Positions 35,276 through 45,189 of a DNA stretch of 54,652 bases are shown in pieces; the first letter of the stretch is position 1, and every line of letters begins with the position of its first letter. This DNA is from Chloroflexota bacterium. GTDB taxonomy: Bacteria > Chloroflexota > Chloroflexia > Thermomicrobiales > UBA6265. Under the pieces are notes generated by a model. That model made no database searches. It was given only the letters and a program-made list of their open reading frames with translations, and was not told where the DNA came from. The position numbers and the translations under genes were made by a program. The stretch is from contig JAFAEX010000015.1 of assembly GCA_023423795.1 (NCBI GenBank), forward strand, positions 1-54,652, given 5' to 3'.

Positions 35276-35366
35276 GTCATCCCGAGCCTGTCGAGGGATC
35301 TCGTTTCTTCTCGACTCCTCGACTCCTCGACTCGTCTCCGAGATCCCTCGACAGGCTCGGGATGAC
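35276..35366. repeat. Repeat B, copy 3: 28-bp perfect inverted repeat
   Basis: Arms 35276-35303 and 35339-35366 are exact reverse complements (ATCCCGAGCCTGTCGAGGGA). The loop has three CTCGACTC-type units in tandem. It lies 80 bp past the F420 enzyme's stop. GCAACCGCCAT (35484-35494) in the same gap is an isolated A-type end. The rest of 35196-35617 has nothing I can name. Confidence 0.9.
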
Positions 35367-35617
35367 GATGAACGCGGTCCCGAAACGCGTCCCTGCGCCT
35401 CGGCCATCGCCGACTGCCCGTTCGACGCGGACGCCGCCCGCGCTCGGCCCCGTGCGAGCGTCGCCGCTGCCCGGATCGATGACGCAACCGCCATTGACCT
35501 CGGGCGGGCCGGGATCGTCACCAGTACCGGGACGCGCGGCCGCGCCGCGGGCGACGGCCACCGATTCTGCCGTGGTAGGATGCCAGTTGGCCTGAGAATT
35601 GAGGTGGCGCGGCGGGT

Positions 35618-37845
<2,228 letters not shown>

Positions 37846-37846
<1 letters not shown>

Positions 37847-37872
37847 GCCCGGGGCGGACCCGTCGCCGGGCC
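37846..37872 (+). terminator. Possible GC hairpin at the kinase stop
   Basis: GGCCCGG (37846-37852) faces CCGGGCC (37866-37872) with a 13-base loop, starting at the last base of the stop codon. It has no T-tract. A second short stem, CGTCGGC/GCCGACG, lies at 37934-37953. I see no gene in 37847-38155. Confidence 0.3.
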
Positions 37873-38155
37873 GCGTCCGGAACGCACCGGGGAGGACCAG
37901 CGGTGGTCGCCCACGACGAGGCGGGGCGCGATGCGTCGGCGAGGGGGCCGACGACGCGGGCTCCGCGCCGGCAACGCAGGGGGACGAGCGGGCGAGCGGG
38001 CGCACCACCGGGGATTGCCGGTATCCTCCACAACACCCTGTCTTTCGCGCGCTGCATGGTCGATGACAACTGGCTCCGGGCAGGCCGCGATCGTCCGCCC
38101 GATGAGCGGCAGGGGGAGGTCAGATAGTGATCCGTCATTGCTGGACCGTGACCCC

Positions 38156-38184
38156 TTGACACGCCGAACGGCGTGCCCTATGAT
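38156..38184 (+). promoter_or_regulatory. Near-consensus promoter with a 16-bp palindrome in its spacer
   Basis: -35 TTGACA (38156-38161), a 17-base spacer, -10 TATGAT (38179-38184). The palindrome CACGCCGAACGGCGTG (38160-38175) fills most of the spacer and overlaps the last bases of the -35 box; this is a typical position for a repressor or a DNA-distorting activator. The expected transcript start is about 50 bases before the first small gene. A small hairpin GCGGA/TCCGC (38200-38214) would be in the leader. Confidence 0.82.
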
Positions 38185-38242
38185 AGTAAACGAGATGGGG
38201 CGGAGCGATTCCGCTTGGTAAGGTATGGGAAGGATAACGACG

Positions 38243-38464
38243 ATGATGCGCTGGACCCCCGAGACTTCCGCCGACGTTGTCGAAGAGCAGGACGGCTTCG
38301 ATGCGAAGCAGATGCTCCAGGAAGCCGTCGTCGCCCTGTCCACCATCGGCGTCCGCCCCCTGATCGTCGCCGCGGCTATCACCCTGATCGCGCTGGCGCT
38401 GGTCTTCGGCCTCTCCGTTCAGGACACCGTGGCCGGCGGCCGCTGGTGCCCCGTCAAGTGCTAG
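38243..38464 (+). CDS. Tandem small membrane protein 1 (C-terminal GGRWCPVKC)
   Basis: The product has 73 residues. An acidic N-terminus (MMRWTPETSADVVEEQ) is followed by an amphipathic stretch (DAKQMLQEAVVALSTIGV), one membrane helix (about 40-59, LIVAAAITLIALALVFGLSV) and the tail DTVAGGRWCPVKC, ending in Cys. GGGAAGGA eight bases before the ATG sets the start; an ATG 18 bases earlier has no ribosome site. Its twin follows 65 bp later. I recognise no family. A cysteine loop Cys-Pro-Val-Lys-Cys at the membrane surface, after Gly-Gly, could suggest a processed peptide, a lipid or metal site, or a protein contact; none is established. Confidence 0.8.
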   Translation: MMRWTPETSADVVEEQDGFDAKQMLQEAVVALSTIGVRPLIVAAAITLIALALVFGLSVQDTVAGGRWCPVKC

Positions 38465-38529
38465 TCCGCTCCTGAACCCGGCCTGATCCGACCCGATCAC
38501 GACTTCGACCGCTGCGGAGGACGACGACC

Positions 38530-38751
38530 ATGATGCGCTGGACCCCCGAGACCGTTGCCGACGTCACCGACGAGCAGGGCGGCTTCGACGCCAAGCAGAT
38601 GCTGCAGGAGGCCGTCGTCGCCCTCTCCACCATCGGGGTGCGCCCGCTGATCGCCGCCGCCGTGGTTGCGCTGATCGTCCTCACGCTGGTCTTCGGCATC
38701 TCCGCTCAGGACACCGTCGCCGGCGGCCGCTGGTGCCCGGTCAAGTGCTAG
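38530..38751 (+). CDS. Tandem small membrane protein 2 (paralogue of the preceding gene)
   Basis: The product has 73 residues, 61 identical to the upstream twin. Of 73 codons 26 differ: 14 are synonymous and 12 change the residue, the latter confined to positions 9-17 and 42-59. The stretch FDAKQMLQEAVVALSTIGVR and the tail DTVAGGRWCPVKC are unchanged. This pattern indicates selection on protein sequence and therefore two real genes. CGGAGG sits eleven bases before ATG 38530. No promoter is seen in the 65-bp gap, so it should share the first gene's transcript. The function is unknown. Confidence 0.8.
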   Translation: MMRWTPETVADVTDEQGGFDAKQMLQEAVVALSTIGVRPLIAAAVVALIVLTLVFGISAQDTVAGGRWCPVKC

Positions 38752-39072
38752 CCATCTCCTGAACCGAACGCGATCGTCGCCGGCGCAGGCGTGCGGGGCC
38801 TCGTCGCGGGCACGGGCGGACCGGCCGGCCCGCCACCCGGCTCCACGTGACGATCCGGGGCGCAGCCCGTATGCGCCGCAGGCCTTGGACAGCGGGCGAC
38901 GGTACCGTTACCATGCCCCCGACCGCGGATCGTATCGATGCCGTTGCGCCGTCCCGTTGGCGCCGTCGGTCGTCGGACGTTTCGAAGGGCGCCGGGGCAG
39001 GGCGGGTGGGCCGAGCGGCCCGTCCCCCGCCGAGGGGGTCGGCGACCGGGCGCTTGGAGGCGCGGGCAGGGC
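38752..39072. other. 321-bp gap; weak promoter for the HD-GYP gene
   Basis: TTGGAC (38885-38890) and TACCAT (38909-38914) with an 18-base spacer is a possible promoter; GGTACC lies within it. No gene or repeat is otherwise seen. Confidence 0.35.
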
Positions 39073-40371
39073 ATGACGCTCTCGGAGATGCCACTCCGGC
39101 TGCGTCGCTACGTGGTGGCCGTCGTCCTCGGCGGTCCGCTGATCGTGGCGGCCGTCGCGGCTCGGGGCGATGCAGGCATGGACGCCGCGGCGTGGCTGCG
39201 GGCGCTCGTGCTGACCGTGCTCGTCGCCGTTTCCTACGGGCGGCCGCTGCGGGTTGCCCACAAGTTCAGCTACGACGTCTCCGAAGTCGGCCACGTCGCC
39301 ATGATCCTGCTGTTCCCGGGGTGGTTGCCGGGGATCCTGGTCGGGCTGGCCGGCGGCGCCCACCTCCTGAAACGCTCGGCTTGGCGGCACGGCGAGTTCT
39401 TCAACGTCGCCCAGGTGATGATCTACGTCACCGCCGGCGCGCTGACCCTCGACCTGCTCTCGGGACTGCCCGATCTCGGCCCGGCGCCGGCTGGGCTGCC
39501 GCCGCTGGGCGCGATCGCCGTGGCCGCGTCGGTCATGCTCATGGTCAACATGGCATTGGTGGCCGGCGCGATCTCGCTGCAGACCAGCGCCCGCTTCTGG
39601 CGGCAGTTCCGCGGCCACGTCTCGGGCATGGCCGGCATCTTCGCGATGCTCGTCGCCCTCGGCGTTGTCGCCGCCCTGATCGTGCGCGACTACCCGGTCG
39701 CCCTCGCGCCGCTCATCCTGCCCGCCGCGCTGGCCCAGTACGCGCTCTGGCGCGAGGTCCAGTTGCGCGCCGACACCCGCGCCGCGCTCGCCGCGCTGGT
39801 GGACGTGGTGGAACTGCGCGACCCGTACACCGCCGGCCATTCCGAGCGCGTCGCTGCGCTGGCCCGCGGTTTGGCCATCCGCATGGGCCTCACCGGCGAG
39901 GAAGCGGACCTCGTCGAAACCGCCGGCCGCGTCCACGACCTCGGCAAGGTCGGCATGAACCCCGCCCTGCTCTCCAAGCACGGCCCGCTGGACGATGACG
40001 ACTGGCGCCAGATCCGCCAGCACCCCGTCCAGGGCGCGGCCATCGTCGGGCGCTTCGCCGGCTACCGCGGCTGCGCCGTGCTGGTGCGCCATCACCACGA
40101 GCGGTGGGACGGCGCGGGCTACCCGGCCGGCATGGCCGGCGACGACATCCCCCTCGGCGCACGCATCCTCGCCGTGGCTGACGCCTTCGACGCGATGACC
40201 AGCGCACGCGCCTACCGCCCCGCCATGGGCAGGGAGAAGGTGCTGGCCATCCTCGAAAGCGGGGCCGGCGCGCAGTGGGACCCCAGCGCGGTGAAGACCT
40301 TCGTCGAATGGCAGCGCGAGGAGGCGATCGCCGTCGATCCCGCCCTCGCCGCCCGCCCCGTCCTCGCCTGA
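39073..40371 (+). CDS. Membrane HD-GYP cyclic-di-GMP phosphodiesterase
   Basis: The product has 432 residues. Six or more membrane helices (about 10-235) form a sensor of the MASE-like kind, followed by a full HD-GYP domain. All signature residues are present: PYTAGHSERVAALARGLA, GRVHDLGKVGM (the HD pair), RQHPVQGAAIV, LVRHHHERWDGAGYPAGMAGDDIPLGARILAVADAFDAMTSARAYRP. These enzymes hydrolyse c-di-GMP to pGpG or GMP. The start is ATG 39073; GGAGG lies rather far upstream (12 bases). The gene follows the small tandem pair on the same strand. Confidence 0.93.
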   Translation: MTLSEMPLRLRRYVVAVVLGGPLIVAAVAARGDAGMDAAAWLRALVLTVLVAVSYGRPLRVAHKFSYDVSEVGHVAMILLFPGWLPGILVGLAGGAHLLKRSAWRHGEFFNVAQVMIYVTAGALTLDLLSGLPDLGPAPAGLPPLGAIAVAASVMLMVNMALVAGAISLQTSARFWRQFRGHVSGMAGIFAMLVALGVVAALIVRDYPVALAPLILPAALAQYALWREVQLRADTRAALAALVDVVELRDPYTAGHSERVAALARGLAIRMGLTGEEADLVETAGRVHDLGKVGMNPALLSKHGPLDDDDWRQIRQHPVQGAAIVGRFAGYRGCAVLVRHHHERWDGAGYPAGMAGDDIPLGARILAVADAFDAMTSARAYRPAMGREKVLAILESGAGAQWDPSAVKTFVEWQREEAIAVDPALAARPVLA

Positions 40372-40483
40372 TCCGGGTTTCGTTCGTACGCTGCCCGTTC
40401 CGGTTCCCGTTCGCCGTTCGCCGACGTTCCGGTGGGCAACGGCGGCGGGTGTGACGTCGACGGTCGCGCGATCTCCAGTTCAT

Positions 40484-40502
40484 CCGGATGTCGTATCACT
40501 CC
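40484..40502. repeat. Isolated repeat C end overlapping the FAH stop codon
   Basis: CCGGATGTCGTATCACTCC matches the reverse complement of the outer repeat C end at 32263-32281 with one mismatch. The stop codon of the FAH gene (40496-40498) lies within it. Confidence 0.6.
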
Positions 40503-41401
40503 ACCCGGTTGACCAAATGACCCAGCCCTTCGGCGGTCGCCTCCACCAGGTCGCCCGGTTGCAGGTAGGTCTCGGTGGTCGCACCGACGCCGCCCGGCGT
40601 GCCCATGCAGATCAGGTCGCCCGGCTCCAGCGTGATGAACGCCGAGATCCACGCGATCGCCTCGGGCACCGTGAAGATCATCTCCCCGGCCGAGGAGTGC
40701 TGCCGCAGGACGCCGTTCACCCGCAGCGCCATCTCCAGCGAGCCCACGTCCGCGACCTCGTCGGCGGTCGCGATCCAGGGCCCGACGATCGCGAACGTGT
40801 CGCACCACTTGCCGACCAGCCAGTCGAAGAACTCGTCGCCGGTGCGGTGTTTCCGGTTGCCGACCACCGTCAGCCGCCGCGCCGAGATGTCGTTGAACAG
40901 CACGTACCCCGCGACGTGGCCGAGCGCGTCCGCTTCGGCGATGTCGCGCCCGCCCATTCCGATGACGGCAGCCACTTCGATCTCGTAGTCGATCGCGCCG
41001 GAAATGGCCGGGGTGCGGATCGCCTCTCCCGTCCCGATGACCGAGGTGCCCGGCTTCATGAAGAAGCGCGGCGTGATTTCCGCCTTGTTGACCGGCGGCG
41101 CGCCGCCTTCGGTGATGTGCGACTGGTAATTGCCGGCCAGCAGCAGGATCTTCGGCGGGTTCGGCAGCGCCGGGCCGAGCGTCACATCGGCCAGCGGGAT
41201 GGATTCGAGGCCGTTCGCCGCCTCCGCCACCCGCCGCAGCGCCGCCATGCCGTCGCCTTCGCGGGACAGGGTCGCCAGCAGGTCGCTCGACAGGTCCTCC
41301 CCGATCCGCCGCCCGGCCCGCTCCAGGTCGATGACCGCGTCTCCGACCACCATCCCGGCGCGCAGCCCGCCCTTGGCCGTCCGGTAGCTCGCCAGCTTCA
41401 C
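40496..41401 (-). CDS. Fumarylacetoacetate hydrolase (FAH) family protein
   Basis: The product has 301 residues. The FAH fold has the metal-binding core ISGAIDYEIEVAAVIGMGG (Glu-x-Glu and Asp-type ligands), KILLLAGNYQSHITE, FFMKPGTSVIGTGEAIRTP, GYVLFNDISARR and DLICMGTPGGVGA. Relatives hydrolyse or decarboxylate 2-keto acids such as 2,4-diketo-3-deoxy sugar acids. The GTG start (41399-41401) overlaps the upstream stop (GTGA), with GGAGGG five bases before it. As the last gene of the operon with a dehydrogenase and a transporter, a sugar-acid breakdown step is the best inference. Confidence 0.88.
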   Translation of the reverse strand: MKLASYRTAKGGLRAGMVVGDAVIDLERAGRRIGEDLSSDLLATLSREGDGMAALRRVAEAANGLESIPLADVTLGPALPNPPKILLLAGNYQSHITEGGAPPVNKAEITPRFFMKPGTSVIGTGEAIRTPAISGAIDYEIEVAAVIGMGGRDIAEADALGHVAGYVLFNDISARRLTVVGNRKHRTGDEFFDWLVGKWCDTFAIVGPWIATADEVADVGSLEMALRVNGVLRQHSSAGEMIFTVPEAIAWISAFITLEPGDLICMGTPGGVGATTETYLQPGDLVEATAEGLGHLVNRVE

Positions 41402-42507
41402 CGTGTCCCTCCAACCCGTGCCGGCGCGCCCCGCGCCGTGACCACGTCTCCCGGACCCGGCGGCCCGGGCACATCGACCAATCCGCCGGCGCGGTGGGAC
41501 GCCAGCATCGCTTCGATCAGCGCCACCACCCGCCGGCCGTCGTGAATCGTCGAGCGTACGCTCCCGGTCCCGGCGAGCGCGGCGAACAGGTCCTCCCACG
41601 CGGCCTGGATGCCGCCGGTCATCACCATCGTCGCCGGGAACGGGCGCAGCACCAGGTCACCGCTCGGTTCGTCCAGCGTCCACAGTTCGGCCATTCCCGG
41701 CCCGATCCTGATCCGCCCGGCCTCGCCCAGCACGTCCCATTCGGTGAGGCCCACCCGGCCCTTGATGCCGTTGAAATGACCGCGCGCGCCGTTGGCGAAC
41801 TCGATGATCGCGCTCGCGCCCGGTTCGGTCGCCGGGTCGTGTCCGCCGTCGCCGCGGTAGCCGCCCGCGTCGAACTCTGGCGGGTCCAGCCGGGCGAAGA
41901 CGCGGACCGGCGGCGCGCCGGCGTACCAGCACATCAGGTCCAGCGTGTGCGTGCCGTTGCGGAACAGCATCGCCCGCTCGCCGTGGATCGTGGCGACGAC
42001 CGAGCGGACCCTGCCGATCCTCCCGGCGTCGATCAGGTCCTTCACGCGCGCGTAGAACGGCTCCCAGCGCCGGGTGTGGTCTACCGCGAAGACGACGCCG
42101 TGGGCCTCGACCGCCGCGACCATCCGGTCGGCGTCGGCCAGCGATGTCGCCAGCGGCTTTTCGCAGAGGATGGCGCGCACGCCGCGCTCGGCCGCCGCCA
42201 CCACGATCTCGGCGTGCCGGTCGTCCGGCGTGCAGACGCCGAGGGCGTCGATGCCGCCGTCTGCCAGCATCGCGCCGGCGTCCCGGTAGGTCCGCAGCCC
42301 CGGCCAGGTGTCGCCCCATTCCCGTACGAACGCGTCCAGCCGCGCCGGGTTGGTGTCGCAGGCCGCGACCAGCCGCGCCTCGGGGATGCGCGCCAGCGCC
42401 GAGGCGTGGGAGTAGGGGAGCGCCCAGCGGCCGCCGGCCAGCGTCGGCGCGACCGGCGCGGCGGCGATGGCCGAGAGTCCGACGAGGGCGCAGCGGATCT
42501 CAGCCAT
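41398..42507 (-). CDS. Gfo/Idh/MocA-family oxidoreductase
   Basis: The product has 369 residues. The N-terminal Rossmann domain begins MAEIRCALVGLSAIAAAPV, where the usual GxGxxG is modified. The catalytic-side motif ILCEKPLATSLADADRM carries the conserved Glu-Lys-Pro. The C-terminal alpha/beta domain contains VDHTRRWEPFYARVKDLIDAGRIG and GTHTLDLMCWYAGAPP. These NAD(P)-dependent enzymes oxidise sugars, inositols or sugar acids. It overlaps the GntR gene by 8 bp and the FAH gene by 4 bp. Confidence 0.9.
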   Translation of the reverse strand: MAEIRCALVGLSAIAAAPVAPTLAGGRWALPYSHASALARIPEARLVAACDTNPARLDAFVREWGDTWPGLRTYRDAGAMLADGGIDALGVCTPDDRHAEIVVAAAERGVRAILCEKPLATSLADADRMVAAVEAHGVVFAVDHTRRWEPFYARVKDLIDAGRIGRVRSVVATIHGERAMLFRNGTHTLDLMCWYAGAPPVRVFARLDPPEFDAGGYRGDGGHDPATEPGASAIIEFANGARGHFNGIKGRVGLTEWDVLGEAGRIRIGPGMAELWTLDEPSGDLVLRPFPATMVMTGGIQAAWEDLFAALAGTGSVRSTIHDGRRVVALIEAMLASHRAGGLVDVPGPPGPGDVVTARGAPARVGGTR

Positions 42508-43285
42508 CGTCGCCCTCGCCGGTCGCCGGCCCGTCGCGCAGCGCCCGCCACGAGGGCGCGAACCCGAGGCGGCGCGCGGTCGTCTCGAAGTGGGCGATCA
42601 GCCGCTGCTGGGCCAGCCGCCCGTCGCGGGCCAGCACCGCCTCGGTCAGCGCCCGGTGCTCGGCGAGGTCTTCCCGGCTCCGCTCCGGCGCGATGACGCG
42701 CCCGCCCTCCGGTTGCCCGGCGAGGCGGGCCTCGGCGAGGGCGTAGACGGCATCCAGCATCGCCGCCAGCAGCCGGTTGTCGGCATGCCGCACGATCGCC
42801 CGGTGCATGCCGATGTCCTGCGCGGTATATGGCTCGCCCCGCTCGACGCGGCGCGCCATTTCCTCCTGCAACGCGGCGATCTCGGAAAGGTCGCCGTCGG
42901 TCAGGCGGGCGACCGCCTCCGGGATGGCGACGATCTCCAGCAGGCAGCGCGTTTCGGTCAGGTCGCGTTCGCTGAAGTCGCGCAGCAGCGATTCGACCGT
43001 GAACGAGCGCACGTACGAATCGGGGTTGAAGTGCCCGACGAAGCGGCCGACGCCCTTGCGCGTCTCGACCGCGCCGACCGCTTCCAGCGCCCGCAGCGCC
43101 TCGCGCACCGCCGGCCGCCCGACGCCCAGCCGCTCGGCCAGCACCGATTCGCCCGGCAGCCGGTCGCCGGCTTGCAGCCCGCTTTCGGCGATGAACCGCT
43201 TCAAATGGTCGAGCACCCCGTCGTGGACGGAGTGGCGCGGCAGCGCGTCCAGCACGATCCCGTCCTCCTCGCCGCGCCCGCTCAC
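42500..43285 (-). CDS. GntR-family regulator, FadR subfamily
   Basis: The product has 261 residues. The N-terminal winged helix is clear (FIAESGLQAGDRLPGESVLAERLGVGRPAVREALRALEAVGAVETRKGVGRFV). A helical FCD ligand domain follows with His ligands suggested in DIGMHRAIVRHADN and EDLAEHRALTEAV. The GTG start at 43283-43285 overlaps the permease stop. It probably represses its own operon through the ATGTAAGACAT site at 46987-46997, which matches the FadR-subfamily GT-N3-AC pattern. Confidence 0.92.
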   Translation of the reverse strand: MSGRGEEDGIVLDALPRHSVHDGVLDHLKRFIAESGLQAGDRLPGESVLAERLGVGRPAVREALRALEAVGAVETRKGVGRFVGHFNPDSYVRSFTVESLLRDFSERDLTETRCLLEIVAIPEAVARLTDGDLSEIAALQEEMARRVERGEPYTAQDIGMHRAIVRHADNRLLAAMLDAVYALAEARLAGQPEGGRVIAPERSREDLAEHRALTEAVLARDGRLAQQRLIAHFETTARRLGFAPSWRALRDGPATGEGDDG

Positions 43286-44187
43286 CGGCGCGCCGCCCGC
43301 GGGTCCAGCGCGTCGCGCAGGCCGTCGCCGACGAAGTTGATGGCCAGCACCGCCAGCGCGATCAGCAGCCCCGGCGGCGCCCACAGCCACGGCATCGTTT
43401 GCAGGATGGTTGCCGACTGGGCGAGGTTGATCAGGTTGCCCCAGCTCGGCGTCGGCGGCTGCACCCCCAGCCCGAGGAAACTCAACCCGGCCTCGGTCAG
43501 GATGGCGGCCGCCACCCCGAAGGTCGCCGAGACGATGACCGGGGCCAGCGTGTTCGGCAGCACGTGGCGCACGATGAGGCGGGCGTCGCTGGCCCCGGCG
43601 GCGCGCGCCGCCTCCACGAACTCCCGCTCCCGGATCGAGAGGATCTGGCCGCGCACCAGCCGGCAGGTTCCCGTCCACGTCAGCAACCCGATGATCAGCA
43701 TCACGTTCCAGATGCTCGGCCCGATGATCGAGACGGCGGCGATGATGATGATCAGCGGCGGGAAGCACATCACCGTATCGGTCAGCCGCTGGACGATCCC
43801 ATCGACGAGCCCGCCGAAAAAGCCCGAAACGGAGCCGAGCACGACGCCGATCGTCGTGTAGATCGTCACCGCGACCAACCCGACCGACAGCGACACCCGC
43901 GCGCCGAAGACCAGCCGGCTGAAGACGTCGCGCCCGACCTCGTCCGTTCCCAACCAGTGTTCCCGGCTGGGCGGCTGCCCCGCCGCCAGCAGGTCCACCC
44001 GGTAGGGATCGTGGGTGGCGACGAACGGCGCGAAGATCGCGGCCAGCGCCAGCAGCGTGATGACCGCCAGCCCGGCCATGGCGAGCCTGTGGCGGGCGAA
44101 GGCGCGGGCGACCCGCCAGCGACGGCTGGGCGGCGAAGCGAGCGTCCGATCCGACGCTGCGGCGAGGGTGGCGGTCGCCTCAGCCAC
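43282..44187 (-). CDS. ABC transporter permease, DppC/OppC type
   Basis: The product has 301 residues with about six membrane helices. The binding-protein-dependent permease loop reads EFVEAARAAGASDARLIVRHVLPNTLAPVIVSATFGVAAAILTEAGLSFLGLG, and the DppC-type HWLGTDEVGRDVFSRLVFGARVSLSVG is upstream of it. It overlaps the DppB-type gene by 8 bp. It pairs with that permease for peptide-, opine- or sugar-oligomer-type substrates. Confidence 0.93.
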   Translation of the reverse strand: MAEATATLAAASDRTLASPPSRRWRVARAFARHRLAMAGLAVITLLALAAIFAPFVATHDPYRVDLLAAGQPPSREHWLGTDEVGRDVFSRLVFGARVSLSVGLVAVTIYTTIGVVLGSVSGFFGGLVDGIVQRLTDTVMCFPPLIIIIAAVSIIGPSIWNVMLIIGLLTWTGTCRLVRGQILSIREREFVEAARAAGASDARLIVRHVLPNTLAPVIVSATFGVAAAILTEAGLSFLGLGVQPPTPSWGNLINLAQSATILQTMPWLWAPPGLLIALAVLAINFVGDGLRDALDPRAARR

Positions 44188-45163
44188 CGCGCCGCCCCCG
44201 TCCCGCCAGCCGGATTCGCGGATCGGCCGTGGCGTAGAGGATGTCGGCCAGCAGGTTGCTGACCAGCACCAGCGTGGCGGTGACGAGGATCGTGCCGAGG
44301 ATCAGCGGATAGTCGCGGGCGGTGACGGCGCGCACCGCCAGCAGTCCCATCCCCGGCCACTGGAAGATCGTCTCGGTGATAACCGCGCCGCTGAGCAGTT
44401 CCGGCAGGCTGAGCCCGAGCACGGTGATCAGCGGGATCAGCGCGTTGCGGAAGGCGTGGCCGAGCAGAACCACGCGCTCCCGGGCGCCCTTCGCCCGCGC
44501 CGTCGTCACGTAGTCCTGTTGCAGCACTTCGAGCATCGCCGACCGGGCGTAGCGCATCACCAGCGGGGCCTGCGCCGCGGCCAGCACCGCGACCGGCAGG
44601 ATCATGTGGCGCAGCAGGTCCCCCGCCGTCTCCTCCGCCCCGAGCGTGCGCATCCCCGAACTGGGCAGCAGCCGCCAGCGCACCGCGAACAGGTAGACCA
44701 GCCCCAGCCCGAGGAAGAAACTCGGCGTCGAGATCGCGAGGAAGCCGGCCACCGTGGTCGTGTAGTCCAGCGGGCTGTACTGCCGGACCGCCGACAGCAC
44801 CCCGAGCGGGATGCCGACCAGCGTGCCGACCAGCAGCGCGGACCCCATCAGCAGCAGCGTCGGGCCGAGGCGCGCGCCGATCTGCGCCGCCACGCTCTGG
44901 CCGCTGATGAGCGAGTAGCCGAGGTTGCCCTGCGCCACTTCGCCCAGCCAGAGCAGGTAGCGCACCGGCGCGGGGTCGTTCAGCCCCAATTGCTCCTTGC
45001 GGAGCTCGACCCATTCGGCGCCGAGCTCCGCGCGGGTGATCGGGTCGATCATCGCCGTCACCGGGTCGCCCGGCGCGAGATCGGCCAGCAGGTAGGCCAG
45101 CAGCGTGACCCCGATCAGCACCGGGACGGCGATGGCCAGCCGCCGCAGGACGAACGCGCCCAC
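44180..45163 (-). CDS. ABC transporter permease, DppB/OppB type
   Basis: The product has 327 residues, with the DppB start FVLRRLAIAVPVLIGVTLLAYLL and LAPGDPVTAMIDP, and the conserved loop YVTTARAKGARERVVLLGHAFRNALIPLITVLGLSLPELLSGAVITETIFQWPGMGLL. It begins 26 bp after the solute-binding protein gene. Confidence 0.93.
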   Translation of the reverse strand: MGAFVLRRLAIAVPVLIGVTLLAYLLADLAPGDPVTAMIDPITRAELGAEWVELRKEQLGLNDPAPVRYLLWLGEVAQGNLGYSLISGQSVAAQIGARLGPTLLLMGSALLVGTLVGIPLGVLSAVRQYSPLDYTTTVAGFLAISTPSFFLGLGLVYLFAVRWRLLPSSGMRTLGAEETAGDLLRHMILPVAVLAAAQAPLVMRYARSAMLEVLQQDYVTTARAKGARERVVLLGHAFRNALIPLITVLGLSLPELLSGAVITETIFQWPGMGLLAVRAVTARDYPLILGTILVTATLVLVSNLLADILYATADPRIRLAGRGRRGG

Positions 45164-45189
45164 GCCTCAGTTCCGTCCGCGACCGGCCG

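Noticed and set aside
37931..38221. Plus-strand 96-codon frame between the kinase and the small genes
   Set aside because: Arg/Gly-rich, no ribosome site, and it runs through the promoter at 38156-38184.
38225..38242. Earlier ATG that would add MGRITT to the first small protein
   Set aside because: No ribosome site precedes it, whereas GGGAAGGA precedes ATG 38243; the twin gene also starts at the equivalent ATG-ATG.
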